Source of the DNA: JAVBJV01 sp031555315
GTDB lineage: Bacteria > Pseudomonadota > Alphaproteobacteria > Acetobacterales > Acetobacteraceae
NCBI GenBank assembly: GCA_031555315.1
Contig: JAVBUO010000005.1
Coordinates: 124,001 to 188,000 of the forward strand
Direction: 5' to 3'
Length of the DNA stretch: 64,000 nucleotides
Under the pieces are notes generated by a model. It searched no databases. It saw nothing but the letters and a program-made list of their open reading frames with translations, and was not told the DNA's origin. The position numbers were made by a program, and so were the translations under genes. Positions 42,313-50,923 of this stretch are shown piece by piece. Within the stretch, counting starts at the first letter, position 1. The number at the start of each line of letters is the position of its first letter.

Positions 42313-43223
42313 CGATGCTTCCCCGGCAGATCCGCATCGTCGAGGTCGGCCCGCGCGACGGGTTGCAGAACGAGGCCGCGGTGGTGCCGCTGGATGCGAA
42401 GGTGGCGCTGATCGAAAGCCTGGCCGATGCCGGCCTGCCGGTGATCGAGGCAGGCAGTTTCGTATCGCCGAAATGGGTGCCGCAGATGGCGGATACCGCC
42501 GACGTGCTGGCGCGGGTCCGCCGCAAGCCAGGGGTGTCCTATCCGGTGCTGGTGCCCAACATGAAGGGGCTTGAAGCTGCGCTGGCCGCGAAGGTTGGGG
42601 AAGTCGCCGTGTTCGGCGCGGCGTCGGAAAGTTTCAGCCGCAAGAACATCAACTGTTCCATTGCGGAAAGTCTCGAACGTTTTGCGCCTGTTTGCGAAAC
42701 GGCTCTGGAGGCCGGGTTGAAGGTGCGCGGCTATGTGTCGTGCGTGCTGGGTTGCCCGTACGAAGGCGCGATCGCGCCCGCGGCAGTGGCGCAAGTGGCG
42801 AAGGCGCTGCTCGACATGGGGTGCTACGAGGTCAGCCTGGGTGATACGATCGGCGTCGGCACACCGCGCAAGGCGCGCGAGATGCTGAGTGCGGTCGCCG
42901 CCGAAGTTCCGGTCGAACGGCTGGCGCTACATTTTCACGATACTTACGGTCAGGCGCTCGCCAATATTCTGGCCTGTCTGGATCTGGGTGTAGCGGTGAT
43001 CGACAGTGCGGTCGCCGGACTGGGCGGCTGCCCGTATGCGCGCGGCGCGTCGGGGAACGTCGCGACGGAGGATGTGCTCTACATGTTGCACGGTATGGGC
43101 ATTGAAACAGGTGCCGATCTGGAAAAGGTCGCCGCGGCTGGGCGAAAGATATCTGCGGTACTGGGGCGCGCGCCGACTTCGAAGGTAGCACAGGTTCTGC
43201 TCCGGGAGAACGAAGGCAAGTAA
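42309..43223 (+). CDS. liuE: Hydroxymethylglutaryl-CoA lyase, 304 aa
   Basis: LiuE splits HMG-CoA to acetyl-CoA and acetoacetate, the last step of leucine catabolism. Metal and substrate residues are visible: EVGPRDGLQNE (R16, D17), LALHFHDTYGQ with the two metal-binding histidines, and the signature AGLGGCPYARGASGNVATED with the catalytic Cys. Length is typical of bacterial MvaB. It closes the core operon; a 59-base gap with a ribosome-binding site separates it from the acyl-CoA synthetase gene. Confidence 0.95.
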   Translation: MTMLPRQIRIVEVGPRDGLQNEAAVVPLDAKVALIESLADAGLPVIEAGSFVSPKWVPQMADTADVLARVRRKPGVSYPVLVPNMKGLEAALAAKVGEVAVFGAASESFSRKNINCSIAESLERFAPVCETALEAGLKVRGYVSCVLGCPYEGAIAPAAVAQVAKALLDMGCYEVSLGDTIGVGTPRKAREMLSAVAAEVPVERLALHFHDTYGQALANILACLDLGVAVIDSAVAGLGGCPYARGASGNVATEDVLYMLHGMGIETGADLEKVAAAGRKISAVLGRAPTSKVAQVLLRENEGK

Positions 43224-43282
43224 AAGTAACCGCCGTTGGAAACAAGAACAGATGGAACGGCACCAATGTCAGGGGGGAAACA

Positions 43283-44977
43283 ATGTCGGTGAAAATGCAG
43301 CCAAGCTATGTCAGCGGCATTGCCGATGCGCCGTTGCTCGGGGAAACCATCGGGCAGGCGTTGACGCGTGCGGCCGAACGCTGGCCGGACCGTCCGGCGC
43401 TGATCGATCGGGGGCAGAACATACGCTGGACTTGGCGTGAATTGTCGGAACACGCTGACTCGTTCGCCGCCGGCTTGCTGGCGCTAGGTCTGAAACCTGG
43501 AGATCGCGTGGGGATCTGGTCGCTCAATCGCGCCGAATGGGCGTTGGCTCAGTTCGCGTCGGCGCGCGCCGGAATGATTCTGGTGACCATCAATCCTGCC
43601 TACCGTCTGGCGGAGGTGGAGTATGCGCTGAATTTGGTCGGCTGCGCGGCACTGATCACGGCGACGTCGTTCAAGAGCAGCGATTACATGGGCATGGTGA
43701 ACATGTTGGTGCCCGAACTGGTCGCGGCGCAGCCGGGCAAGCTGACAGCGAAGCGCTTGCCGGCGCTGCGCTGCGTGATCCAGATCGGCGGCAACATGCC
43801 GGGGACATTCACTTTCAACGATATCGCCGCTCTGGGAGGAGAGGCGGAACGGTCCAGATTGCGCGAACTGGCAGAAACCCTGCAATTCGACGAACCGGCC
43901 AATATCCAGTTCACCAGCGGCACCACCGGCGCGCCGAAGGGGGTGGTGCTCAGCCATCACAACATTCTGAACAACGGATACTTCGTTGGGCGCGGGCTGG
44001 CATTGTCGGAACAGGACCGGATCTGCATTCCCGTGCCGCTGTATCACTGTTTCGGCATGGTGATGGGGAATCTGGCCGCAGTCACGCACGGCGCCGCCAT
44101 GGTCTATCCCGGCGAGGGGTTCGACCCGCTAGCAACGTTGACGGTCGTGGCCGAGGAACGCTGTACGGCACTGTACGGTGTACCGACGATGTTCATCTCG
44201 ATGCTCGATCATCCACGGTTTTCCGAATTCGATGTCGGTAGCCTGCGCACCGGTATCATGGCTGGATCGACCTGTCCGATCGAGCTGATGAAACGCGTGG
44301 TCAGCAAGATGAACATCGCCGGCATCACGATCTGCTACGGCATGACCGAGACCAGCCCCGTCAGCTTCCAGAGCGCGCTGGACGATCCGATCGAACGGCG
44401 GGTTTCCACGGTGGGGCGTATTCATCCGCATCTGGAGGTGAAGATCGTCGATGTCGACGGCCGTATCGTGTCGCGCGGCGAGCGGGGGGAATTGTGCACA
44501 CGCGGCTATTCGGTGATGCGCGGCTATTGGGGGCAACCCGACAAGACCGCCGAGGTGGTCGATCTGGCCGGCTGGATGCATTCCGGCGATCTGGCGACGA
44601 TCGACGAGGATGGATTCTGCAACATTGTCGGGCGGATCAAGGACATGGTGATCCGCGGTGGCGAGAACGTTTACCCGCGCGAGGTCGAGGAATTCCTCTA
44701 CCGGCATCCATCGATTCAGGAGGTGCAGGTTTTCGGTGTGCCCGACCTGAAATACGGCGAGGAACTGTGCGCCTGGGTGCGGTTGCGTGAGGGCGCAGTG
44801 CTGAGCGAGGAGGAATTGCGTATGTTCTGCGACGGCCAGATCGCGCATCAGAAAATCCCGCGCTATGTCAGGTTTGTCGAGGAATTTCCGATGACGGTGA
44901 CCGGAAAGATGCAGAAATTTCTGATGCGTAAGGCGATGGAGGAGGAGCTGGGCGTGAAGGCTCCTGAGACGGCCTGA
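43283..44977 (+). CDS. AMP-forming acyl-CoA synthetase, 564 aa
   Basis: This is an ANL-superfamily ligase that activates a carboxylic acid to its acyl-CoA through an acyl-adenylate. The P-loop motif FTSGTTGAPKGVVLSHHN is near 211-228. The core motif ICYGMTETSPVS, the hinge region GWMHSGDLATIDEDGFCNIVGR and the C-terminal lysine (TVTGKMQKF) are intact. The gggggaa ribosome-binding site is strong. Since it follows liuE on the same strand, the likely substrates are branched or short-chain acids such as isovalerate, or acetoacetate (inference). Confidence 0.88.
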   Translation: MSVKMQPSYVSGIADAPLLGETIGQALTRAAERWPDRPALIDRGQNIRWTWRELSEHADSFAAGLLALGLKPGDRVGIWSLNRAEWALAQFASARAGMILVTINPAYRLAEVEYALNLVGCAALITATSFKSSDYMGMVNMLVPELVAAQPGKLTAKRLPALRCVIQIGGNMPGTFTFNDIAALGGEAERSRLRELAETLQFDEPANIQFTSGTTGAPKGVVLSHHNILNNGYFVGRGLALSEQDRICIPVPLYHCFGMVMGNLAAVTHGAAMVYPGEGFDPLATLTVVAEERCTALYGVPTMFISMLDHPRFSEFDVGSLRTGIMAGSTCPIELMKRVVSKMNIAGITICYGMTETSPVSFQSALDDPIERRVSTVGRIHPHLEVKIVDVDGRIVSRGERGELCTRGYSVMRGYWGQPDKTAEVVDLAGWMHSGDLATIDEDGFCNIVGRIKDMVIRGGENVYPREVEEFLYRHPSIQEVQVFGVPDLKYGEELCAWVRLREGAVLSEEELRMFCDGQIAHQKIPRYVRFVEEFPMTVTGKMQKFLMRKAMEEELGVKAPETA

Positions 44978-45092
44978 GCGGGAAGGTGGCGTTTTGCGAG
45001 GCGGCGTGCTTTTGTGTTAGGTAGCGCGCCGGTGTTCACGGTGAGGATGGACGCGGTTCGACAGGACCGCCCCGTCCGTTGAAGAGCGAGAC

Positions 45093-45716
45093 ATGACACG
45101 CACGGCAGGTTCCCATGGACCGACGACGGCCCTGGCCATCCGCAAGGCGGGGCTGCGTCTGATTTTCGAACATGGTTTCGAAGCGATGAGCCTGCGTCAG
45201 TTGGCCGCTGAAGTCGGGCTGCAGAGCGCGTCGCTGTATAATCACATAAAGACCAAACAGGATCTTCTGTTCGGTCTGATTCACGATCATATGACCTCGC
45301 TGCTCGAACAGACACAACTGGTGCTGTCGAAGGCCGGGGGAGAGAGCGCGGAAAACCGGCTGCGGGGGTTCATCCGTCACCATCTGATGTACCATATGGA
45401 AAAGAAGCGCGAGGTTTTCGTCGCGAACTTCGAATTGCGCGGTCTGGACGGCAAGAACTACCAGCGCATTATCGGTCTGCGGCGTGAATACGAATCGTAT
45501 CTGATCGCGATCCTGGATGAAGGGCGTGCCGAACGGGCGTTCGATCTGAAGGACACGCATATTGCGGCATATGGGATTCTCGCCATGCTGACCGGGGTCT
45601 GCACCTGGTACAAACCGGATGGGCGTCTGTCGAAGGAAGATGTGATCGCCCTGCACACCCGCCTGATTCTGCACGGATGTCAATCCGATACGGCGCGCAA
45701 GCGGAGTAATGGTTGA
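45093..45716 (+). CDS. TetR/AcrR-family regulator, probable liu-operon repressor, 207 aa
   Basis: The N-terminal DNA-binding helix-turn-helix is typical: AIRKAGLRLIFEHGFEAMSLRQLAAEVGLQSASLYNHIKTKQDLL. It is followed by an all-helical ligand-binding and dimerisation domain. Its location at the end of the leucine/isovalerate cluster, and the palindrome over the liu promoter, suggest that it senses an acyl-CoA pathway intermediate and represses the operon. In other proteobacteria TetR-type regulators do this job, but the link here is inferred from position. About 115 bases separate it from the synthetase gene. Confidence 0.85.
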   Translation: MTRTAGSHGPTTALAIRKAGLRLIFEHGFEAMSLRQLAAEVGLQSASLYNHIKTKQDLLFGLIHDHMTSLLEQTQLVLSKAGGESAENRLRGFIRHHLMYHMEKKREVFVANFELRGLDGKNYQRIIGLRREYESYLIAILDEGRAERAFDLKDTHIAAYGILAMLTGVCTWYKPDGRLSKEDVIALHTRLILHGCQSDTARKRSNG

Positions 45717-45894
45717 TTTTTTTGCGGAACAGAAAACCACACCCTTGTGTCGTCACTTGTGCCGGTTTCCGTTTCGTGCCTGTATTCGCTGGATACGCAA
45801 GGGCTGGCGGGCCCTAGGCGGTGTCGTCATGGTTGGCCGCCGGTGCTGGCCGACACAATAAAAACCGCATGGTATGAACGAAGGGGAATCGGAA

Positions 45895-47172
45895 ATGAAA
45901 AATTCAGCCATCGCCGAACGCAGAACGGAATCGATTGCGCGCGGCGTCGGCCTGACGACGCAGATCTATGCGGAGCGCGCCGAGAACGCGGAAATATGGG
46001 ATGTCGAAGGGCGGCGCTATATCGATTTTGCGGCGGGGATTGCGGTGCTGAATACCGGACATCGTCATCCCAAGGTGATTGCCGCCGTGAAGGCGCAGAT
46101 CGACAAGTTCACACACACCTGTCACCAGGTCGTCCCGTATGAAAATTATGTCCATCTGGCCGAACGCCTGAACGCACTGGTGCCGGGAAAGTTCGCCAAG
46201 AAGACCATTTTTGTCACGACCGGCGCGGAAGCGGTGGAAAACGCGATCAAGATCGCGCGGGCCGCGACGGGGCGCTCGGCGGTGATCTCGTTCGGCGGCA
46301 GCTTTCACGGCCGCACCTTTATGGGAATGGCGCTGACCGGGAAGGTCGCGCCCTATAAGGTCGGCTTCGGAGCGATGCCGGGTGATGTGTATCACGTGCC
46401 GTTTCCCGTGGCGCTGCAGGACGTGTCGGTCGAGGATTCGCTGGGCGCACTGGAACGTCTGTTCAAGGCCGATGTCGATCCCGGGCGCGTTGCGGCGATC
46501 ATCATCGAGCCCGTGCAGGGCGAGGGCGGGTTTTACGAAGCGCCGCGCGCACTGATGACCGGGTTGCGTAAACTGTGCGACCAGCACGGTATTCTGCTGA
46601 TCGCCGATGAGGTGCAGACGGGGTTCGCCCGTACCGGTCGCCTGATGGCGATGGAATACCACGATGTCGCGCCCGACCTGACGACGATGGCCAAGAGCCT
46701 GGCCGGAGGTTTCCCGCTGGCGGCGGTAACGGGTCGCGCCGAGCTGATGGATGCGCCTGGTGTCGGCGGGCTGGGCGGAACTTACGCGGGCAGCCCGCTG
46801 GGGGTCGCCGCTGCGCACGCGGTGCTGGATGTGATCGAAGAAGAAAAGCTGTGCGAACGGGCGAACATGCTGGGCAACCGGCTGAAGCAGCGCCTGGAAT
46901 CCCTGCGCAACGACGTGCCCGAGATCGTCGATATCCGCGGTCCCGGCTTCATGAACGCAGTCGAGTTCAACGATACGAAAACCAAGGCGCCGTCGGCGGA
47001 ATTTGCCAATGCGGTGCGTCTGAAGGCGCTGGAAAAAGGACTGATCCTGCTGACCTGTGGTGTATACGGAAACGTGATTCGCTTTCTGGCGCCGATCACC
47101 ATTCAGGACGGCGTGATGAACGAGGCGCTGGATATCCTCGAATCCTCGATCCGCGAGGCGCGCGCAGCGTAA
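45895..47172 (+). CDS. gabT: 4-aminobutyrate aminotransferase, 425 aa
   Basis: GabT is a class-III PLP-dependent transaminase that moves the amino group of GABA to 2-oxoglutarate, yielding succinate semialdehyde. The family signatures are visible: VTTGAEAVENAIKIARAATGR, SFHGRTFMGMALTG, IIIEPVQGEGGFYEAP, LIADEVQTGFARTGRLMAME, and the PLP lysine Lys267 in TMAKSLAGGFPLAAV. The start at 45895 is family-like; an upstream ATG at 45874 is possible. Together with the aldehyde dehydrogenase near 17.5 kb it would complete a GABA shunt. Confidence 0.92.
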   Translation: MKNSAIAERRTESIARGVGLTTQIYAERAENAEIWDVEGRRYIDFAAGIAVLNTGHRHPKVIAAVKAQIDKFTHTCHQVVPYENYVHLAERLNALVPGKFAKKTIFVTTGAEAVENAIKIARAATGRSAVISFGGSFHGRTFMGMALTGKVAPYKVGFGAMPGDVYHVPFPVALQDVSVEDSLGALERLFKADVDPGRVAAIIIEPVQGEGGFYEAPRALMTGLRKLCDQHGILLIADEVQTGFARTGRLMAMEYHDVAPDLTTMAKSLAGGFPLAAVTGRAELMDAPGVGGLGGTYAGSPLGVAAAHAVLDVIEEEKLCERANMLGNRLKQRLESLRNDVPEIVDIRGPGFMNAVEFNDTKTKAPSAEFANAVRLKALEKGLILLTCGVYGNVIRFLAPITIQDGVMNEALDILESSIREARAA

Positions 47173-47180
47173 CCTTTGCG

Positions 47181-47206
47181 AGCCGCCCGGTTTTCGCCGG
47201 GCGGCT
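47181..47206. terminator. 10-bp hairpin between convergent gabT and LysR genes
   Basis: agccgcccgg (47181-47190) pairs with ccgggcggct (47197-47206) around a 6-base loop (ttttcg), with only tatct after it. It overlaps the last base of the opposing gene's stop codon, so it serves both transcripts. Confidence 0.65.
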
Positions 47207-48117
47207 TATCTGTGGCTGATCTCGACCAGCCAGTCGCGAAAGGCGGCAAAACCCGGAACGGCGAGGCGGTCCGGGGTGTATGTCAGGTAGTACCCGGCAT
47301 TGCGGCGCAGAACGTGCGGAAAGGGTTCGAACAGTGTGCCGGCGGCCAGTTCGCGCCGCAGGTGCCGCCGTTGTCCCAGCGCGATGCCCAGCCCCGACAA
47401 CGCTGCCTCGTAAGCAACGCCGAGCTCTTCGAACACCAGATGTTCCCTGGCCTGAAGACTGGCGGCACCGGCCGATTGCAGCCATTCGTCCCAATCGCCG
47501 CGTGTATGGCGCTGATGGATCAACGTCGCGTCGCGCAATGTTTCAAGCGGATACGGCCCATGCGCCGGGTCGAGCAGCGAAGGCGCGCAGACCGGGCAGA
47601 GTTCGTCGGCGAACAGCATCACGCTCTCCACACCGCGCCAGCGTCCGTGACCATAGCGGATGCGTGCGTCGACCTGTCCCTGTGCGACCTGCACCGCGTC
47701 GTTCGACGAGACCAGCCGCAGATCGACCTCGGGGTGGCGTACGCGGAATTCCGGCAGATGGGGCAGCAACCAGTGCAGCAGGAAGCCGGAATAGGTGCGC
47801 ACGGTCAGCACCGGGGTTTCGGGCATCTGTGTGGTCAGCGTTTTTGTTGCATGTACGATGCAGGTGAATGCTTTTTGAATATCACGGGCAAAGACAATGC
47901 ACCCCGGGGTGGGCACCAGGCCGCTACCGGTGCGCTCGAACAGTGGCACGCCCAGATGATCTTCCAGAATGCCGACGGCGCGGCTGACCGCACCTTGGGT
48001 AACTCCCAATTCGGCGGCGGCGCGGGTAAAGCTTTGGTGCCGAAAGGCGGCCTCGAAGCTGCGTAACAGGTTTAACGGCGGCAGCGACACCTTCTCTGCG
48101 GTATGAGTTTTTCTCAT
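47206..48117 (-). CDS. LysR-family transcriptional regulator (GcvA-like), 303 aa
   Basis: The N-terminal winged helix is standard for LysR: PPLNLLRSFEAAFRHQSFTRAAAELGVTQGAVSRAVGILEDHLG. The effector domain follows (about 90-300). PPLNxLRxFE at the start is typical of GcvA/AmpR-like members. It is divergent from the CoA-transferase gene across 68 bases, so it most likely activates that cassette on binding its acid substrate. Start 48117 is chosen from family N-termini; an upstream ATG at 48147 would overlap the intergenic control region. Confidence 0.88.
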   Translation of the reverse strand: MRKTHTAEKVSLPPLNLLRSFEAAFRHQSFTRAAAELGVTQGAVSRAVGILEDHLGVPLFERTGSGLVPTPGCIVFARDIQKAFTCIVHATKTLTTQMPETPVLTVRTYSGFLLHWLLPHLPEFRVRHPEVDLRLVSSNDAVQVAQGQVDARIRYGHGRWRGVESVMLFADELCPVCAPSLLDPAHGPYPLETLRDATLIHQRHTRGDWDEWLQSAGAASLQAREHLVFEELGVAYEAALSGLGIALGQRRHLRRELAAGTLFEPFPHVLRRNAGYYLTYTPDRLAVPGFAAFRDWLVEISHR

Positions 48118-48185
48118 GATGACCGCAGCATTACTGGTTTGGAACATGCGCGCAAGACAGGTACAGACATGCTGTGGAGGCGTTC

Positions 48186-49394
48186 ATGAAAGAAACCATA
48201 GCCACCGGTGCGGATCTTCCGCTGGCAGGTATTCGTGTGCTGGCGTTCGAACATGCGGTTGCCGCACCATTGGCGACGCGTCATCTGGCCGATCTGGGGG
48301 CCGAGGTGCTGAAGATCGAACGGCCAGGTGTCGGCGATTTCGCGCGCGACTATGACCGTGCGGTGTTCGGACAGTCGTCGTTCTTCGTCTGGCTGAACCG
48401 CGGCAAGCAGAGCATGACGCTGGATCTGAAACACCCGGACGCTGCCGAGATCATCACACGGCTGATCGCGCGGTCCGACGTGCTGGTGCAGAACCTTGCG
48501 CCGGGGGCGGCGGCGCGGCTGGGGATGAGCTACGACGATCTGGCCCCGCACCATCCCGGGCTGGTGGTGTGTGACATTTCGGGCTACGGCGATGCTGGCC
48601 CTTATGCGGACCGCAAGGCCTATGACCTGTTGATCCAGGCCGAAGCCGGTCTGATGAGCGTGACCGGCACGCCCGAGACACCGGCGCGGGCCGGGATCTC
48701 GGCGGCGGATATCGCAACCGGCATGTATGCGTTCTCGTCGTGTCTGGCAGCACTGGTGCGACGCGGGCGGACGGGGCGCGGCGCCCATGTGCGCGTCGCG
48801 ATGATCGACGCACTGTCCGAATGGATGGGCAACGCACTGTACCATGCGGCTTATGGGGCAGGCGCGCCGGAACGTCGCCCGGACACGCATCCGGGGCTGG
48901 CGCCGTACGGTGCGTATCGCGTGGACCAGGGCCAGGCGTGCGTTCTTCTGGGGGTTCAGAACGAACGTGAGTGGGCGGAGTTCTGTTGCATCGTGCTGAA
49001 ACGCCCCGGTCTGGCGCTGGATGCAAGCTTTTCCGCCAACACGGCACGCGTTGCCAATCGTGCTGAACTGACCCGTCTGATCGAGGAAGTTTTCGCTGAC
49101 CTGCGGCTCGAGGAAGTGACCGAGCGTCTGCAGGCGGCCGGGATCGCCAACGGGCGGCTGAACGATGCACGGCAGGTCTGGGACCACCCGCAGCTTGCGG
49201 CGCGGGATCGCTGGCGGATGATCGAAACGCCTGCTGGTTCGGTGCGTGCGTTGATGCCGCCGATGGATTTTGCCGATGTGGAAGCGGTGATGGGCGATGT
49301 GCCTGCTTTGGGGGCACATACCGATGCGGTGCTGGCGGCGCTGGGTTACACGCCGCCCGCTATCGAGGGATTGCATAAAAACAAAGTCGTCTAA
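48186..49394 (+). CDS. CaiB/BaiF (family III) CoA-transferase, 402 aa
   Basis: This enzyme moves CoA between carboxylic acids through a mixed-anhydride intermediate on an aspartate. The N-terminus is LAGIRVLAFEHAVAAPLATRHLADLGAEVLKIERPG. The catalytic Asp175 lies in GISAADIATGMYAF, and the segment VCDISGYGDAGPY is also conserved. GGAGG five bases before the ATG at 48186 favours this start over the GTG at 48174. The next two genes, a Bug receptor and a MaoC hydratase, suggest import, CoA-activation and hydration of one unsaturated or branched acid; itaconate or mesaconate are examples, not evidence. Confidence 0.88.
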   Translation: MKETIATGADLPLAGIRVLAFEHAVAAPLATRHLADLGAEVLKIERPGVGDFARDYDRAVFGQSSFFVWLNRGKQSMTLDLKHPDAAEIITRLIARSDVLVQNLAPGAAARLGMSYDDLAPHHPGLVVCDISGYGDAGPYADRKAYDLLIQAEAGLMSVTGTPETPARAGISAADIATGMYAFSSCLAALVRRGRTGRGAHVRVAMIDALSEWMGNALYHAAYGAGAPERRPDTHPGLAPYGAYRVDQGQACVLLGVQNEREWAEFCCIVLKRPGLALDASFSANTARVANRAELTRLIEEVFADLRLEEVTERLQAAGIANGRLNDARQVWDHPQLAARDRWRMIETPAGSVRALMPPMDFADVEAVMGDVPALGAHTDAVLAALGYTPPAIEGLHKNKVV

Positions 49395-49406
49395 GGGGAA
49401 ACGGGG

Positions 49407-50378
49407 ATGCCGATGGAACGCAGAGGATTGATACTGGCGGGGGCCGCAGCTTTCACGCTGCGCGCTGCGTGGGCGCAGCAGTCGGGTGGTGCGCCGATCC
49501 GCATGGTGGTGCCGTATTCCGCCGGCGGTCCGACGGATGTGCAGGCGCGCCTTCTGGCCGGATATATGGAACAGGAACTGCACCAGTCGGTCATCGTCGA
49601 AAATCGCACGGGGGCGGGTGTTCAGTCGGGGACGGAATATGTCGCGACGTCGCGCCCCGACGGGCAGACTATGCTGATGACCACGGTGGCGCATGCGGTC
49701 AATCCCAGCCTGATGCCCCGGCTTCCGTACAATACGGAACGCGATTTCATGCCGGTCGCGCTGGTGGCCAAGGTGCCGCTGATCGTGCTGGTGCGCAACG
49801 ATCTGCCGGCCAGGAACGGGCGCGAATTTCTGGACTGGCTACGCGCCCAGGATGGCCGTGCGACTTATGGTTCGGCGGGGATCGGCAGCGCGCCGCATAT
49901 CGGTACGGCCCTGATGCTGATGATGGCTGGTACGCGCGCCGAACACATTCCGTATCGCGGCACGGCGCAGGCGATCACCGATCTGGCGGCCGGGCGGATC
50001 GATTTCTATCTGGATGCCGTGGCGACTGGCATGGCGCACGCGCGCGGCGGCACGGTGCGCGCACTGGCCACCACCATGCTGACCCGCAATCAGGCCGCGC
50101 CGGATATCCCGACACTGGCCGAACAAGCGCTGCCCGGATACGAAGCCTATACATGGAGCGGTCTGTTCGTGCCTGTGCATACACCGCCCGATGCGGTTGC
50201 GCGGCTGAATACCGCCGTGCGTCAGGCGATGAAAGTCGACGCGCTGCGGGTTCGCTTTGCCGAAATCGGCGCCGATCTGGCCGAGCCGGCACCGCCCGAG
50301 GCGCTGGGGGCGTTCGTTCACAGTGAAATCGACAAATGGGGGCGCGTCGTTGCTGCGTCCGGGATGCGAATCGAATGA
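49407..50378 (+). CDS. Bug-family (TctC-type) substrate receptor, 323 aa
   Basis: This is a periplasmic binding protein of the Bug family. It has a signal peptide with a twin-arginine-like start (MERRGLILAGAAAFTLRAAWA). The ligand loop IRMVVPYSAGGPTDVQARLLA is canonical for the family, and further motifs TYGSAGIGSAPHIGTALM and VPYRGTAQAITDLAAGRID are present. It is 12 bases downstream of the CoA-transferase gene and overlaps the MaoC gene start (ATGA), so it is the import receptor for that cassette's substrate. The matching TctAB permease is not in the window. Confidence 0.88.
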   Translation: MPMERRGLILAGAAAFTLRAAWAQQSGGAPIRMVVPYSAGGPTDVQARLLAGYMEQELHQSVIVENRTGAGVQSGTEYVATSRPDGQTMLMTTVAHAVNPSLMPRLPYNTERDFMPVALVAKVPLIVLVRNDLPARNGREFLDWLRAQDGRATYGSAGIGSAPHIGTALMLMMAGTRAEHIPYRGTAQAITDLAAGRIDFYLDAVATGMAHARGGTVRALATTMLTRNQAAPDIPTLAEQALPGYEAYTWSGLFVPVHTPPDAVARLNTAVRQAMKVDALRVRFAEIGADLAEPAPPEALGAFVHSEIDKWGRVVAASGMRIE

Positions 50379-50866
50379 CTGATGTCGTGAAACCGTTCAA
50401 CCCTTTGGCCCATCGCATGGTGCCTGAACAACGCTGGTTCGAGGATTTCAAAATCGGCGAGCGCTTTGCGCTGCCCAGCCGCACGATGACGGATGCGGTG
50501 TTCCTCGCCTTTCAGGCAGCCAGCGGCGACAATCATCCCGTGCACTATGACGTGGAATACTGCCGTGCGCACGGCATGCCGCACATGTTGGCGCACGGGT
50601 TTCAGGTGGCGATCCAGACGGCGGCGGGCGCGGGGATCTTTCCGCATCTGGTCGAAGAATCGCTGAAGGCGTTTCTGGAACAGTCCAGCCGCTTTCTGCA
50701 TCCGGTGTTTGCAGGCGACACCGTGTATCCGGCGCTGGAAGTGGATGAACTGACCCCCGGCCGAACGACGGGCGTGGTGGGGTTGCGCAGCACGGTATAC
50801 AACCAGCACGGCATGCTGGTGCTGGAAGGCAAGCACAGATATCTGCTGCGCAAAAAACCGGCTTGA
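50375..50866 (+). CDS. MaoC-family hydratase, 163 aa
   Basis: This is a hot-dog-fold (R)-specific enoyl-CoA hydratase or dehydratase. The hydratase motif is visible as AASGDNHPVHYDVEYCRAHGMPHMLAHGFQV, with catalytic Asp52 and His57. The rest includes DTVYPALEVDEL, typical of MaoC proteins. Its start overlaps the Bug-receptor stop by four bases, making a tightly linked three-gene unit with the CoA-transferase. The acyl-CoA it hydrates is probably the product of that transferase. Confidence 0.88.
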   Translation: MTDVVKPFNPLAHRMVPEQRWFEDFKIGERFALPSRTMTDAVFLAFQAASGDNHPVHYDVEYCRAHGMPHMLAHGFQVAIQTAAGAGIFPHLVEESLKAFLEQSSRFLHPVFAGDTVYPALEVDELTPGRTTGVVGLRSTVYNQHGMLVLEGKHRYLLRKKPA

Positions 50867-50923
50867 TTTGACCAGCCGGCATCCGCCCGGTATCCATCCA
50901 TTGGTTTTACCGGGTTCGTATGG

